A DNA stretch of 64,000 bases from Paenibacillus dendrobii (GTDB lineage: Bacteria; Bacillota; Bacilli; Paenibacillales; Paenibacillaceae): assembly GCF_009807035.1 (NCBI RefSeq), contig NZ_WUBI01000003.1:372001-436000 (forward strand), read 5' to 3'. Of this stretch, positions 9,090-16,523 are shown one piece after another; position 1 is the first letter of the stretch, and each line of letters opens with the position of its first letter. The translations under genes and the position numbers were made by a program. Under the pieces are notes generated by a model. That model was not told where the DNA came from. It was given only the letters and a program-made list of their open reading frames with translations, and ran no database searches.

Positions 9090-9091
9090 GA
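9063..9091 (+). repeat. 29-bp direct repeat, copy A (VOC gene tail)
   Basis: Identical to 12894-12922 in 28 of 29 positions, starting GAATGGATTGAATTC. It encodes the last residues (EWIEFFQR and stop) of the VOC remnant. The two copies flank the ger operon. Confidence 0.8.
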
Positions 9092-9120
9092 AAGCGTCCC
9101 GGGTCCGGGACGCTTTTTTT
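9092..9120 (+). terminator. Terminator after the VOC remnant
   Basis: Perfect stem AGCGTCCCGG / CCGGGACGCT with a 2-base centre and seven T on the plus strand. On the minus strand it lies just past gerC and may also end the ger operon. Confidence 0.85.
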
Positions 9121-9132
9121 ACTGAAGAACCC

Positions 9133-10281
9133 TTACCTCATCTTGGATATTCCACCGCTGATGAGATTCACCTTAATATCAATGTTATCGATACTGCTTG
9201 GATCCAGAGCGATTTTTTCCTTGGTGTTCAGCTTGTGCCATTTCTTTGGCATACTGCGATAGAATTGTGCCGATAGCCCATAAGCATCTACCTCCATATT
9301 CAAGCCCTTCAAGTAAGTCTCCATAATTTCATCTTTTATTTCCTTTGTCGCTTGCAGTTCAAGCTGTTTCTTATGAAGACTTGTGTTTAATTGAGGGAGC
9401 GTAGCCTGCATGGATATTTTGATGTCGAACGCGGGCTTGCCCTGTTTCAGCTTTGGATGTATGGATGATTTAAGCTTGTTCATGACCATCAATGCCTTTA
9501 CTTTATTACCTTCCTTGAGCACCAGGGGCGTTCTTTGCGTCTTTTTTTCCAGCCATCGAAGCCCCAAAATATCATTGCCCTCCAGACAGCCCCGGTATTG
9601 CTGATTATCCAAAAAACAGACTCCGGTCATGCTAATGTTGGGAGATGGCTGTTTGTTATCGTACCAGCCTGGCTTAATCTCCAGATAAGGCAATAGCACC
9701 GTCTCGCCTTTCTCTTTCCACTTTCTTATAAAGTTGTACAGATACATCGGAGCAATGATTGAGCTCTGTTCATACGTATGCATGGGGCTATTAAGCTGCG
9801 AGTAAATCACGGATAAATCACTGATTGACGCCGTATTGAGTACTTTTTCGATAGGTTCCTTGGTCCCCATGGTCCAAACAGTATAACGAAATTCATAATA
9901 CCGGTCCCACACTTCCATAACCTGTTTGATCACGCCATTCTTCAGGGCTGCCTCACTAAATACGATCGTTTTCACATTGCTCCAGACAATCCTTTGCGGG
10001 CTTGAACTGTACAAATTAAAGATCGCGGTATCAAACGAATCGCCTTCCGCTCTCCCTAGGGACGTTTTCTGCGCCTGGGTCTGCCCCGACTCTTTCTTGG
10101 CAATACCGCTGAAGTTAACCATTTGGATATAAACCACGACTTTGCCCTTTACATAATCGACACCGATTGTATTGACGTAAATCATATGCTCGATTTCCCT
10201 TGCACCCCAGCAGCCCGTAAGCAGCATGGAGAAAAGCGCGGTGACAAGAATGCATCGAATTATTTTCATGCTCATTCTCAT
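9133..10281 (-). CDS. gerC: Spore germination lipoprotein, Ger(x)C family
   Basis: A 382-aa GerAC/GerBC/GerKC-type protein. The N-terminus is a lipoprotein signal with lipobox LLTGCWGAREIE, the standard Ger(x)C opening. The rest is the three-domain Ger(x)C ectodomain, which docks on the outer face of the spore inner membrane as the C subunit of a germinant receptor. Its first ATG overlaps the TGA of the A subunit (ATGA), giving translational coupling; ATGs at codons 3 or 5 are alternative starts. It is last in the B-A-C operon. The germinant is unknown. Confidence 0.9.
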   Translation of the reverse strand: MRMSMKIIRCILVTALFSMLLTGCWGAREIEHMIYVNTIGVDYVKGKVVVYIQMVNFSGIAKKESGQTQAQKTSLGRAEGDSFDTAIFNLYSSSPQRIVWSNVKTIVFSEAALKNGVIKQVMEVWDRYYEFRYTVWTMGTKEPIEKVLNTASISDLSVIYSQLNSPMHTYEQSSIIAPMYLYNFIRKWKEKGETVLLPYLEIKPGWYDNKQPSPNISMTGVCFLDNQQYRGCLEGNDILGLRWLEKKTQRTPLVLKEGNKVKALMVMNKLKSSIHPKLKQGKPAFDIKISMQATLPQLNTSLHKKQLELQATKEIKDEIMETYLKGLNMEVDAYGLSAQFYRSMPKKWHKLNTKEKIALDPSSIDNIDIKVNLISGGISKMR

Positions 10282-11717
10282 CCTTTATTTTCCGAGTTGT
10301 CGGTGAATTTCCCCTTGCCCCATGGCATTCTGAAAAACACTTTATATATGTCCTTAAAGCGCGGCGGAGATATAGGAGACAGATAATAGGTGCCGAAAGA
10401 ACGTAGATTAACCAGAAAGAGGACCAGAGCCAACAGACTTATTAACGTACCAAACAGCCCTAGAATTCCGCTGATTAAGAGTACGGCAATACGAACCAAG
10501 CTGACAACGCTGACCAAAGGCTGATTCACAAGCGTAAATGTGGCGAGTACAGAAATCGCTGTAATCACAATGGTGCCGGGAGCAGCAATGCCGGCGCTGA
10601 TGGCTGCTTGACCGATAATTAACCCGCCCACAACCGAAAGCGTCTGTCCGAACGAAGAGGGCAATCTCATTCCCGCCTCCCGGAATATCTCGAACAAAAG
10701 GAGACTGACCACGGCTTCCAAAGGAGTTGGAAGAGGCACGCCTTGTCTGGAATTTACTATGGTTGCCAGTAATGTAAAAGGAATCTGGTCTTGGTGGAAC
10801 GTCGTGATCGCCGTCCAAAACCCGGGTAGAAATATGGAGAGCAGCACTCCGCATATCCTTAAAAACCTCGTGAATGAAACAAAGATATTAACGTAATGGG
10901 CATCCTCCGAAGTATTGAGCAGAAAATTAAAAGTCGCCGGTCCAATAATCACAGTCGGTGCACCACCCATCACCAGCAGAAACTTGCCGTGAAGCAGCGA
11001 ACTGACGGCATAGTCCGGCCTTCCCGTATAAGACATCAGCGGAAAAAAAGAGAACCCCATCAGATTTTCTTCCAGCTGGGTACAGCTGATGAGTCCTTTG
11101 ATTTGTACGCGGGACAGTTTTGTCTTAATCTCATCAAGAACATGCGGCTGGATCGTGTCTTTGAGGTATAACAGATGAACTTTCGTAGCCGTCTGGGACC
11201 CAATCGTGAATTCTTCAACCGCCAGTAAGTCGGTCTTGATTCTTTTCCGAATCAGAGCAATATTGGTGAATGAATCTTCCGTAAAGCCATCTCTGGGTCC
11301 TCTTGTTGACACTTCCGTATTCGGTTCCTCCGGCGTCCGTTTGGGTGGATTGGACAAGGTCACGGAGAAGAGTTGATTCGAAGGCTTAAAGATCAGTAGG
11401 AGATCACCGTTTAGCACGGTTTCTTTCATGGATGCTTCCACCTGATCCGTTTGAAGGGGATTCATATGAAATGGAATTTTTTGCTCCAAATCCATATCAC
11501 TCGTCTGGAAAATATCCTCTGGAATATTTTTTAATTCAGGTATGATGTATTGCTCCACTTTATTGACATCGCACATTCCCTCGCAATAAACCAGGTGTAC
11601 GGTATAGTCCGAATTCGACAGGGAGATTGTCCTTCTCTGAATATCTGCGCTTGAACTGAATAACCGTGAAGCTGTATCCTCAAGCGTTTGGGTTTTCTTT
11701 TGATCAAGCTCTTTCAT
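10278..11717 (-). CDS. gerA: Spore germination receptor subunit, GerA family
   Basis: Encodes 479 aa from the ATG at 11717, which follows a GGGGAAGG site and overlaps the stop of the B subunit; a frame extending 61 codons farther upstream only reads gerB DNA. The first 230 or so residues are the soluble N-terminal domain (e.g. VHLVYCEGMCDVNKVEQYIIP). A membrane domain follows, with the family's conserved RxPLPTPLEA-like segment (QGVPLPTPLEAVV) and FRIGGLLIGQAA-like segment (VVGGLIIGQAAI). Together with the B and C subunits it forms a nutrient receptor in the spore inner membrane that triggers germination; the ligand cannot be told. Confidence 0.92.
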   Translation of the reverse strand: MKELDQKKTQTLEDTASRLFSSSADIQRRTISLSNSDYTVHLVYCEGMCDVNKVEQYIIPELKNIPEDIFQTSDMDLEQKIPFHMNPLQTDQVEASMKETVLNGDLLLIFKPSNQLFSVTLSNPPKRTPEEPNTEVSTRGPRDGFTEDSFTNIALIRKRIKTDLLAVEEFTIGSQTATKVHLLYLKDTIQPHVLDEIKTKLSRVQIKGLISCTQLEENLMGFSFFPLMSYTGRPDYAVSSLLHGKFLLVMGGAPTVIIGPATFNFLLNTSEDAHYVNIFVSFTRFLRICGVLLSIFLPGFWTAITTFHQDQIPFTLLATIVNSRQGVPLPTPLEAVVSLLLFEIFREAGMRLPSSFGQTLSVVGGLIIGQAAISAGIAAPGTIVITAISVLATFTLVNQPLVSVVSLVRIAVLLISGILGLFGTLISLLALVLFLVNLRSFGTYYLSPISPPRFKDIYKVFFRMPWGKGKFTDNSENKG

Positions 11718-12838
11718 GACGTCACCTTCCCCTTTCGGTGGGCCAACCCGATCAGCCCGGCAATAATCACTGAAAATATCAGCATTCCCCATAAAGAAAA
11801 TGGAAGCACGTAATAAGACAACATTTTCAAGAAAAATTGATCGCTCAAAGGAATGGTCGAGAACACGATAATGGCCAAAAATATGCAGCCAAGCACCCAT
11901 AGCTTCCCCTTTTTGCTCTTAATTTGAAATACATCGAGAATGAGGAACATGGCCAGGGAAATCCGCAGAAATGCACCGCTGAACCACTGGTACACGCTGA
12001 AAAAGTCCAGATGCTCGATGTAGCGGCCAATCATCAGCAATCTCCATTCCTCATACGCGGGGAAGCGGAGCTTATCGGCTTCATCGGCACCAAATTCAAC
12101 AATCGCGCCGATAATCGGACCGATCGTGAGACCCAAGAGAAGCAGAATCATGATCATAAAGGATAAATATGTCAGTCGCGACTTGATGTGATGCTGCAAA
12201 AACAGAAGCATGATAACCTCAACAAAACCGGCTCCTGCGTATACAGCCCCGTTCCAAACCGGCTGGATGCCGTGTTCCAGCATCGGCTGTAATAAGGAAT
12301 AATCCTTATGAGGTGTGTTCGATAACGTTACAAAAAAGCCCAAAACAACCACAATCGGCAGCAGGATGCCGGCGGTATGGGCCAGGGAATGAATACCCAA
12401 ATAAGCGTTTATCGCCGAAATCAAAAGGAACAAGAAGGTGAAAACCACAATGGGCGTCTCCGGAGAGAAGGTCAGATGGATCCAGTACACCGTGTCTCTG
12501 GTTGTGAGCATACATATGGCAAATAGATATACGCCAGCGATCCCTGCAAACATGCGCCCTACAATGGGATGGTAAGCTTTCGAAAGCCATTCAAACAGGT
12601 GCTGCTTATTGATTTTGGTGCTGCTGATTTGCAGGATAAAAATCCAAACCAGCGCACATGCGCCAGCCAGCAGCACTGAAATCCAGGCGTCTCGCTTAGC
12701 TGCATCCAGCATAATAGGAAGGATAATAACATGATTCAGAAGGCCTGTACTTAGCATAATGATCATGATGGATTGCGCAAACGAAATGGGTGCTTTTATT
12801 TTCCTCATCCTCCTAAATAGACCAGCCCTCTCCTCCAT
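11714..12838 (-). CDS. gerB: Spore germination permease subunit, GerB family
   Basis: A 374-aa membrane protein of the endospore-germination permease family (GerAB/GerKB, APC superfamily) with about ten hydrophobic helices; GerB subunits bind the germinant. The ATG at 12838 has only AAGG directly before it, and an in-frame ATG at 12808 is directly preceded by AGGAGG with no spacer, so the start is uncertain by ten codons. It is first in a B-A-C operon, a different order from the classical A-B-C. Its 3' end overlaps gerA by 4 bp. Confidence 0.88.
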   Translation of the reverse strand: MEERAGLFRRMRKIKAPISFAQSIMIIMLSTGLLNHVIILPIMLDAAKRDAWISVLLAGACALVWIFILQISSTKINKQHLFEWLSKAYHPIVGRMFAGIAGVYLFAICMLTTRDTVYWIHLTFSPETPIVVFTFLFLLISAINAYLGIHSLAHTAGILLPIVVVLGFFVTLSNTPHKDYSLLQPMLEHGIQPVWNGAVYAGAGFVEVIMLLFLQHHIKSRLTYLSFMIMILLLLGLTIGPIIGAIVEFGADEADKLRFPAYEEWRLLMIGRYIEHLDFFSVYQWFSGAFLRISLAMFLILDVFQIKSKKGKLWVLGCIFLAIIVFSTIPLSDQFFLKMLSYYVLPFSLWGMLIFSVIIAGLIGLAHRKGKVTS

Positions 12839-12893
12839 CCTTATAATGGCATTTTTCTGATGCTTTATACGCCTTCTTTTAGGGGCGTAGCGG

Positions 12894-12922
12894 GAATGGA
12901 TTGAATTCCTCCAGAGATAAGA
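12894..12922 (+). repeat. 29-bp direct repeat, copy B (second VOC gene tail)
   Basis: Matches 9063-9091 with one mismatch. Translated, it reads REWIEFLQR followed by TAA at 12918-12920. The 25 bases before it still resemble the sequence before copy A but contain a stop. So this is a second, more decayed VOC C-terminus on the other side of the ger operon. Confidence 0.75.
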
Positions 12923-12929
12923 CTATAAT
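12901..12929 (+). promoter_or_regulatory. Sigma-A-type promoter of the thiamine-precursor operon
   Basis: TTGAAT (12901-12906), a 17-base spacer and TATAAT (12924-12929) give a near-consensus vegetative promoter. Transcription would start near 12936, some 20 bases before the TPP riboswitch. The -35 box lies inside the VOC tail repeat. Confidence 0.7.
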
Positions 12930-12956
12930 ACTCATTGATATACCCGTAACTTCATA

Positions 12957-13053
12957 AGAATCCGGGGTGCTGGAATTGGCCGGCTGAGATTGTATCCCTT
13001 CAAGATACTGACCCTTAAACCTGATCTGGGTAATGCCAGCGTAGGAAAGCATC
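12957..13053 (+). promoter_or_regulatory. TPP riboswitch (THI element)
   Basis: The conserved core elements are present in order: GGGGTGCTGG, the CTGAGA pyrimidine-sensor loop segment, ACCCTT, AAACCTGATCTGGGTAATGC and AGCGTAGGAAAGC. This is the thiamine pyrophosphate aptamer. A hairpin with a T-run follows at 13090-13117, so it should act by transcription termination when TPP is high, shutting off the ABC operon that begins at 13238. Confidence 0.95.
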
Positions 13054-13089
13054 GTCATGGCGCTTCGCCATGCCCATCTTGCGCTACTT

Positions 13090-13117
13090 AAGCGTCCCGT
13101 ATACGGGGCGCTTTTTT
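13090..13117 (+). terminator. Riboswitch-controlled terminator
   Basis: Stem AAGCGTCCCGT / ACGGGGCGCTT with a T-run (TTTTTT) directly after. It is placed between the TPP aptamer and the binding-protein gene, as expected for an attenuator. A small hairpin CATGGCG-CTT-CGCCATG sits between aptamer and terminator. Confidence 0.85.
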
Positions 13118-13237
13118 GTTGAATGATAGAGTCATCGGAATACATATCCGTCATGATCCTGTTATTCATCTCTCAGATATGGAAAGAAACGATTCTACTG
13201 CAATGAAGGGGAGAAAACTGGTAAGGAGAGAGAAACA

Positions 13238-14281
13238 ATGAAAACGAAGAAGATCGGGCTGCTTCTACTAGCCTTCCTGCTCATGCTGGTTGCTGCCGGC
13301 TGCGGAAGCAAGAACACCCAAACGACGGATGCGGGCAAACCATCCGGTGAATCATCCTCTGCTGCGGATGGAACTGAAACCAAGAAGCTCAAGGATGTAA
13401 AGGTTGTCCTCGACTGGACGCCAAATACGAACCATACCGGACTGTATGTGGCTAAGGACCAAGGCTACTACGAAGAAGAAGGCCTGAATGTCGAAATCGT
13501 GCAGCCTGGCTCCGGTGGAGCAGATGCCATGGTAGCATCCGGCAAAGTGCCCTTTGGCGTCAGCGTTCAGGAGAACGTGACCCAGGCGCGGACGCAAGGG
13601 GTACCGCTCGTGTCCATCGCGGCCGTCATCCAGCATAATACTTCCGGGTTTGCTGCGCCGGTGGACCGGAACATCAAGAAGCCGAAGGATTTTGAAGGCA
13701 AGACCTACGGCGGCTGGGGCTCTCCTGTCGAGCAAGCGGTGATCGATTCCATTATGGACATCGACAAGGCCGATGTGAGCAAAGTTAAAATCGTCAATAT
13801 GGGTGAAGCGGATTATTTTACAGCCGTGAAGCGTGATATTGATTTTGCCTGGATCTTTTACGGATGGACCGGCATTGAAGCCGAGCTGCGAAAACAGCCG
13901 CTTGATATGCTGTACGTGAAGGATTTCTCCGACAAGCTGGATTATTACACACCGGTGCTCGTAACGAACGAGAAGCAGATCAAGGACGATCCGGAGCTTG
14001 TCAAAGCCTTTATGAGCGCTACTTCCAAGGGATATCAGTATGCGATCGACCATCCGGAGGATGCAGCTAACATTCTGATCAAAGCCGTGCCTGAGCTTGA
14101 TAAGGATCTGGTTATGGCCAGCCAGAAATGGCTCAGTCCGAAATACAAGGACGATGCAGCGCGTTGGGGCGAGCAGAAGGAACAAGTATGGCAAGGTTAT
14201 TCCGATTGGATGTATGAGCATAAGTTGCTCGACAAGCAGTTGGATGTCAGCAGCGCATATACAAATGGCTTCTTGCCTTAA
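13238..14281 (+). CDS. thiY: Thiamine-precursor ABC transporter, substrate-binding lipoprotein (NMT1/THI5-like)
   Basis: A 347-aa lipoprotein: signal peptide with lipobox LVAAGCGSK, Cys about residue 23. The segment VVLDWTPNTNHTGLYVAKDQ is the hallmark of ThiY/NMT1-THI5 binding proteins. In studied bacilli ThiY binds formylaminopyrimidine, a salvage product of degraded thiamine; HMP is the other option. The TPP riboswitch upstream supports a thiamine-pyrimidine role. RBS AAGGAGAG. It is the first gene of an operon with a thiamine-binding-family protein, permease and ATPase. A palindromic element separates it from the next gene. Confidence 0.9.
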   Translation: MKTKKIGLLLLAFLLMLVAAGCGSKNTQTTDAGKPSGESSSAADGTETKKLKDVKVVLDWTPNTNHTGLYVAKDQGYYEEEGLNVEIVQPGSGGADAMVASGKVPFGVSVQENVTQARTQGVPLVSIAAVIQHNTSGFAAPVDRNIKKPKDFEGKTYGGWGSPVEQAVIDSIMDIDKADVSKVKIVNMGEADYFTAVKRDIDFAWIFYGWTGIEAELRKQPLDMLYVKDFSDKLDYYTPVLVTNEKQIKDDPELVKAFMSATSKGYQYAIDHPEDAANILIKAVPELDKDLVMASQKWLSPKYKDDAARWGEQKEQVWQGYSDWMYEHKLLDKQLDVSSAYTNGFLP

Positions 14282-14286
14282 GGTGT

Positions 14287-14446
14287 ATGGAGACCCGAGG
14301 CCGCTCCGGTGGCGGATCATTCTTCCAATCGCTGTTGTCTCCAAATTTCCTGATTATATTATCTGTAAGGTAGAAATTCGGAGACAAAGGCGACCGCTGC
14401 GCTTCTCCAGAACGATTCCGCCCCCTCCGCTACCTTTCGCAGCTAG
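14287..14446. repeat. Imperfect 160-bp inverted repeat (possible dispersed palindromic element)
   Basis: The two arms match as imperfect reverse complements. The innermost pair is TTGTCTCCAAATTTC (from 14334) against GAAATTCGGAGACAA (14373-14387), one mismatch. Farther out, GGCGGATCATTCTTCC pairs in patches with a segment ending AGAACGATTCCGCC. A transcript would fold into one long hairpin between thiY and the next gene. No open frame is present. Confidence 0.5.
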
Positions 14447-14509
14447 TCACACCCCATGATTCACTCAAGTTATCGAGTAATACATTTTATCAGAAGGACG
14501 TGATTCATT

Positions 14510-14803
14510 ATGGCACATACTCTGCTCAGCATTCAGGTCATTCCAAAGACCCCTAATAATGAAGATTCCATTCCTTACGTAGACCGCGCGATCGAAGTTA
14601 TTCAACAATCCGGTGTGAAATACGAGGTTCATCCGCTAGAGACGACGATGGAAGGCGAGTTGGAAGAACTGCTGGAGGTTGTACGCAACATGCATACGGC
14701 TCTTGTGGAAGCAGGCAGCAAGAGCATTATCTCCCAGATCAAAATCGCCCATAATCCCAGCGGTATCAGCATGGAGCGTCTCACGGAGAAATACCGTCCA
14801 TGA
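14510..14803 (+). CDS. Thiamine-binding protein (MTH1187/PF01910 family)
   Basis: A 97-aa small cytoplasmic protein of the MTH1187/YkoF-like fold family (COG0011). It shows the family opening LLSIQVIPK, a central YEVHPLETTMEGELEELLEV and the final IKIAHNPSG segment. Family members bind thiamine or HMP; in B. subtilis the related YkoF belongs to a TPP-regulated transport operon. Here it is placed inside a riboswitch-controlled ThiXYZ operon, which supports a role in handling imported pyrimidine or thiamine. The stop overlaps the permease start by 4 bp (ATGA), so they are translated together. RBS AGAAGGACG. Confidence 0.85.
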   Translation: MAHTLLSIQVIPKTPNNEDSIPYVDRAIEVIQQSGVKYEVHPLETTMEGELEELLEVVRNMHTALVEAGSKSIISQIKIAHNPSGISMERLTEKYRP

Positions 14804-15561
14804 GACGCTGGTGGAGTCAGGTGTGGCCGCCCGTCGTGGCGGTCCTCTTCTTTTTGATCGTATGGCAGCTGTGTACATCGCTGTTTCATATTGAAAAATG
14901 GATTTTGCCTTCTCCGGGAGATATTGCTGAGCAGACCACTGGCGGCGGAGCCGATTTATGGGGTCATGTCTTGGCCACAGTCAGGCTGACGCTGGAGGGC
15001 TTTATCATCGGAACGCTGGTCGGACTCGTAATTGCACTGATTCTTCATATGGTTCCTTTCCTGAAGTCGGCGCTGTATCCGCTGCTGATCTTAAGCCAGA
15101 ATATTCCGACCATCGCCCTTGCACCGCTCCTGATGATTTGGTTCGGTTTTGGCCTGCTGCCTAAGATTATCGTGATCACGCTCGTCTGCTTCTTCCCCGT
15201 TGCCGTCGCAACGATGGGCGGGCTGAAGCAAACAGACCGAATCATGCTGAACTACATGCAGATGATTGGGGCAAATAAAAGACAGATCTTTGCCAAGCTC
15301 GAGCTGCCGCATGCCTTGCCTTCGATCTTTTCGGGCATTAAAATCGCGGCTACGTACAGCGTCATGGGTGCTGTCATTGCGGAATGGATTGGAGCCGATA
15401 AAGGCATCGGTTACTATATGATGCTGCAAAAGGCCGGTTACCGCACCGACCGCATGTTTGTCGCCATTATGATCATTGTCTTGCTAAGCCTGCTGATGTT
15501 CGGGCTGATCGCCCTGCTCGAGAAATGGCTCGTACGCTGGAAGCCGAAGCAGGAAAGCTGA
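14800..15561 (+). CDS. thiX: Thiamine-precursor ABC transporter permease
   Basis: A 253-aa inner-membrane permease of the SsuC/TauC/ThiX branch of binding-protein-dependent transporters, with about six helices. The cytoplasmic coupling loop is visible near residues 145-175 (MIGANKRQIFAKLELPHALP). The ATG overlaps the TGA of the thiamine-binding protein. Context (TPP riboswitch, ThiY-type binding protein) assigns it to uptake of a thiamine pyrimidine rather than sulfonates. Confidence 0.87.
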   Translation: MRRWWSQVWPPVVAVLFFLIVWQLCTSLFHIEKWILPSPGDIAEQTTGGGADLWGHVLATVRLTLEGFIIGTLVGLVIALILHMVPFLKSALYPLLILSQNIPTIALAPLLMIWFGFGLLPKIIVITLVCFFPVAVATMGGLKQTDRIMLNYMQMIGANKRQIFAKLELPHALPSIFSGIKIAATYSVMGAVIAEWIGADKGIGYYMMLQKAGYRTDRMFVAIMIIVLLSLLMFGLIALLEKWLVRWKPKQES

Positions 15562-15591
15562 TGCCCGGGATGAAGAAAGGAGCTGTAACCC

Positions 15592-16440
15592 ATGTCAATT
15601 ACTGAAGAAATACGGTCGGATGCCAAACCCGCTACAGCGGAGACAGAGCTCCCGCCTGCCCTTGAAGCATCGGGCATCAGCAAGTCCTTCCGTGCCAAGC
15701 GCAGCAGCCTGCAGGTGCTCGACGATATCACGCTGACCGTCCGGAAGGGTGAGTTCGTGTCCATCGTTGGCCCGTCCGGCAGCGGCAAAAGCACGCTGTT
15801 CCATATCATTGGCGGCCTTGTGAAGCCGGATGCCGGAACCGTGCGGATGAACGGGACGGATGTGACCGGAGAGCAGGGGCATATCAGCTATATGCCCCAG
15901 CAGCCCGCGCTCTTCCCATGGCGGACCATTGAAGATAACGTGCTGCTCTCGCAAGAGGTGCAGGGCAGCGTCGACCAGGCCGCCCGGGAAAATGCCCGCT
16001 ACTGGCTGGATAAGGTCGGCTTAGGCGGGTTCGAGAAAGCCCATCCCCATACGCTGTCAGGCGGTATGCAGCAGCGGGCGGCCTTTCTGCGCGCTCTGCT
16101 CAGCCCGCAGGAGCTGATGTGCCTGGATGAGCCGTTCAGCGCGCTCGATGCGCTGACGCGGAGCGACATGCAGCGCTGGCTGCTGGATATCTGGGAGGAA
16201 AGCCGGCGCTCCGTGCTTTTTATCACGCATAATATTGAAGAAGCCCTCCTGCTCTCCAGCCGTATCTATGTCTTCTCCGGCCGTCCGGCCTCGGTGCTTC
16301 AGGTCGTTGATGTGCCGTTTCCACGCCCGCGCCGGGAGGAAATCATCGAGCATCCGGATTTTATCAAGCTCAGACGGGAACTCTCCGGCTGGATGCGCGA
16401 GGAGCAGCAGAAGATGCAGGGCTCTAGGTCGAAGAAATAA
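15592..16440 (+). CDS. thiZ: Thiamine-precursor ABC transporter ATP-binding protein
   Basis: A 282-aa ABC ATPase. Walker A is VGPSGSGKST (about residue 60), the Q-loop is YMPQQPALFPW, the signature is LSGGMQQR, Walker B is MCLDEPFSALD and the switch His is in LFITHNIEEA. The first 25 residues are an extra Glu/Ala-rich tail compared with SsuB/ThiZ relatives. It energises the adjacent permease. RBS AAAGGAG lies in the 30-base gap after the permease. It is the last gene of the operon before a strong hairpin. Confidence 0.88.
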   Translation: MSITEEIRSDAKPATAETELPPALEASGISKSFRAKRSSLQVLDDITLTVRKGEFVSIVGPSGSGKSTLFHIIGGLVKPDAGTVRMNGTDVTGEQGHISYMPQQPALFPWRTIEDNVLLSQEVQGSVDQAARENARYWLDKVGLGGFEKAHPHTLSGGMQQRAAFLRALLSPQELMCLDEPFSALDALTRSDMQRWLLDIWEESRRSVLFITHNIEEALLLSSRIYVFSGRPASVLQVVDVPFPRPRREEIIEHPDFIKLRRELSGWMREEQQKMQGSRSKK

Positions 16441-16465
16441 TACTGCTTCGAGCGATAAAGTCCAA

Positions 16466-16509
16466 AAAGAGGGGTGCTACAGGTTCATTAACCTGTAGCA
16501 CCCCTCTTT
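16466..16509 (+). terminator. Bidirectional terminator, thi operon / GH20 gene
   Basis: Perfect 20-bp stem running from AAAGAGGGGTGC to GCACCCCTCTTT with a 4-base loop, between convergent gene ends. Confidence 0.9.
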
Positions 16510-16523
16510 GATGTGATTCTCTT

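Noticed and set aside
9063..12922. The 29-bp repeats as attachment sites of an integrated element carrying the ger operon
   Set aside because: No integrase, transposase or inverted ends are present, and the repeats have a simpler meaning as VOC gene tails.
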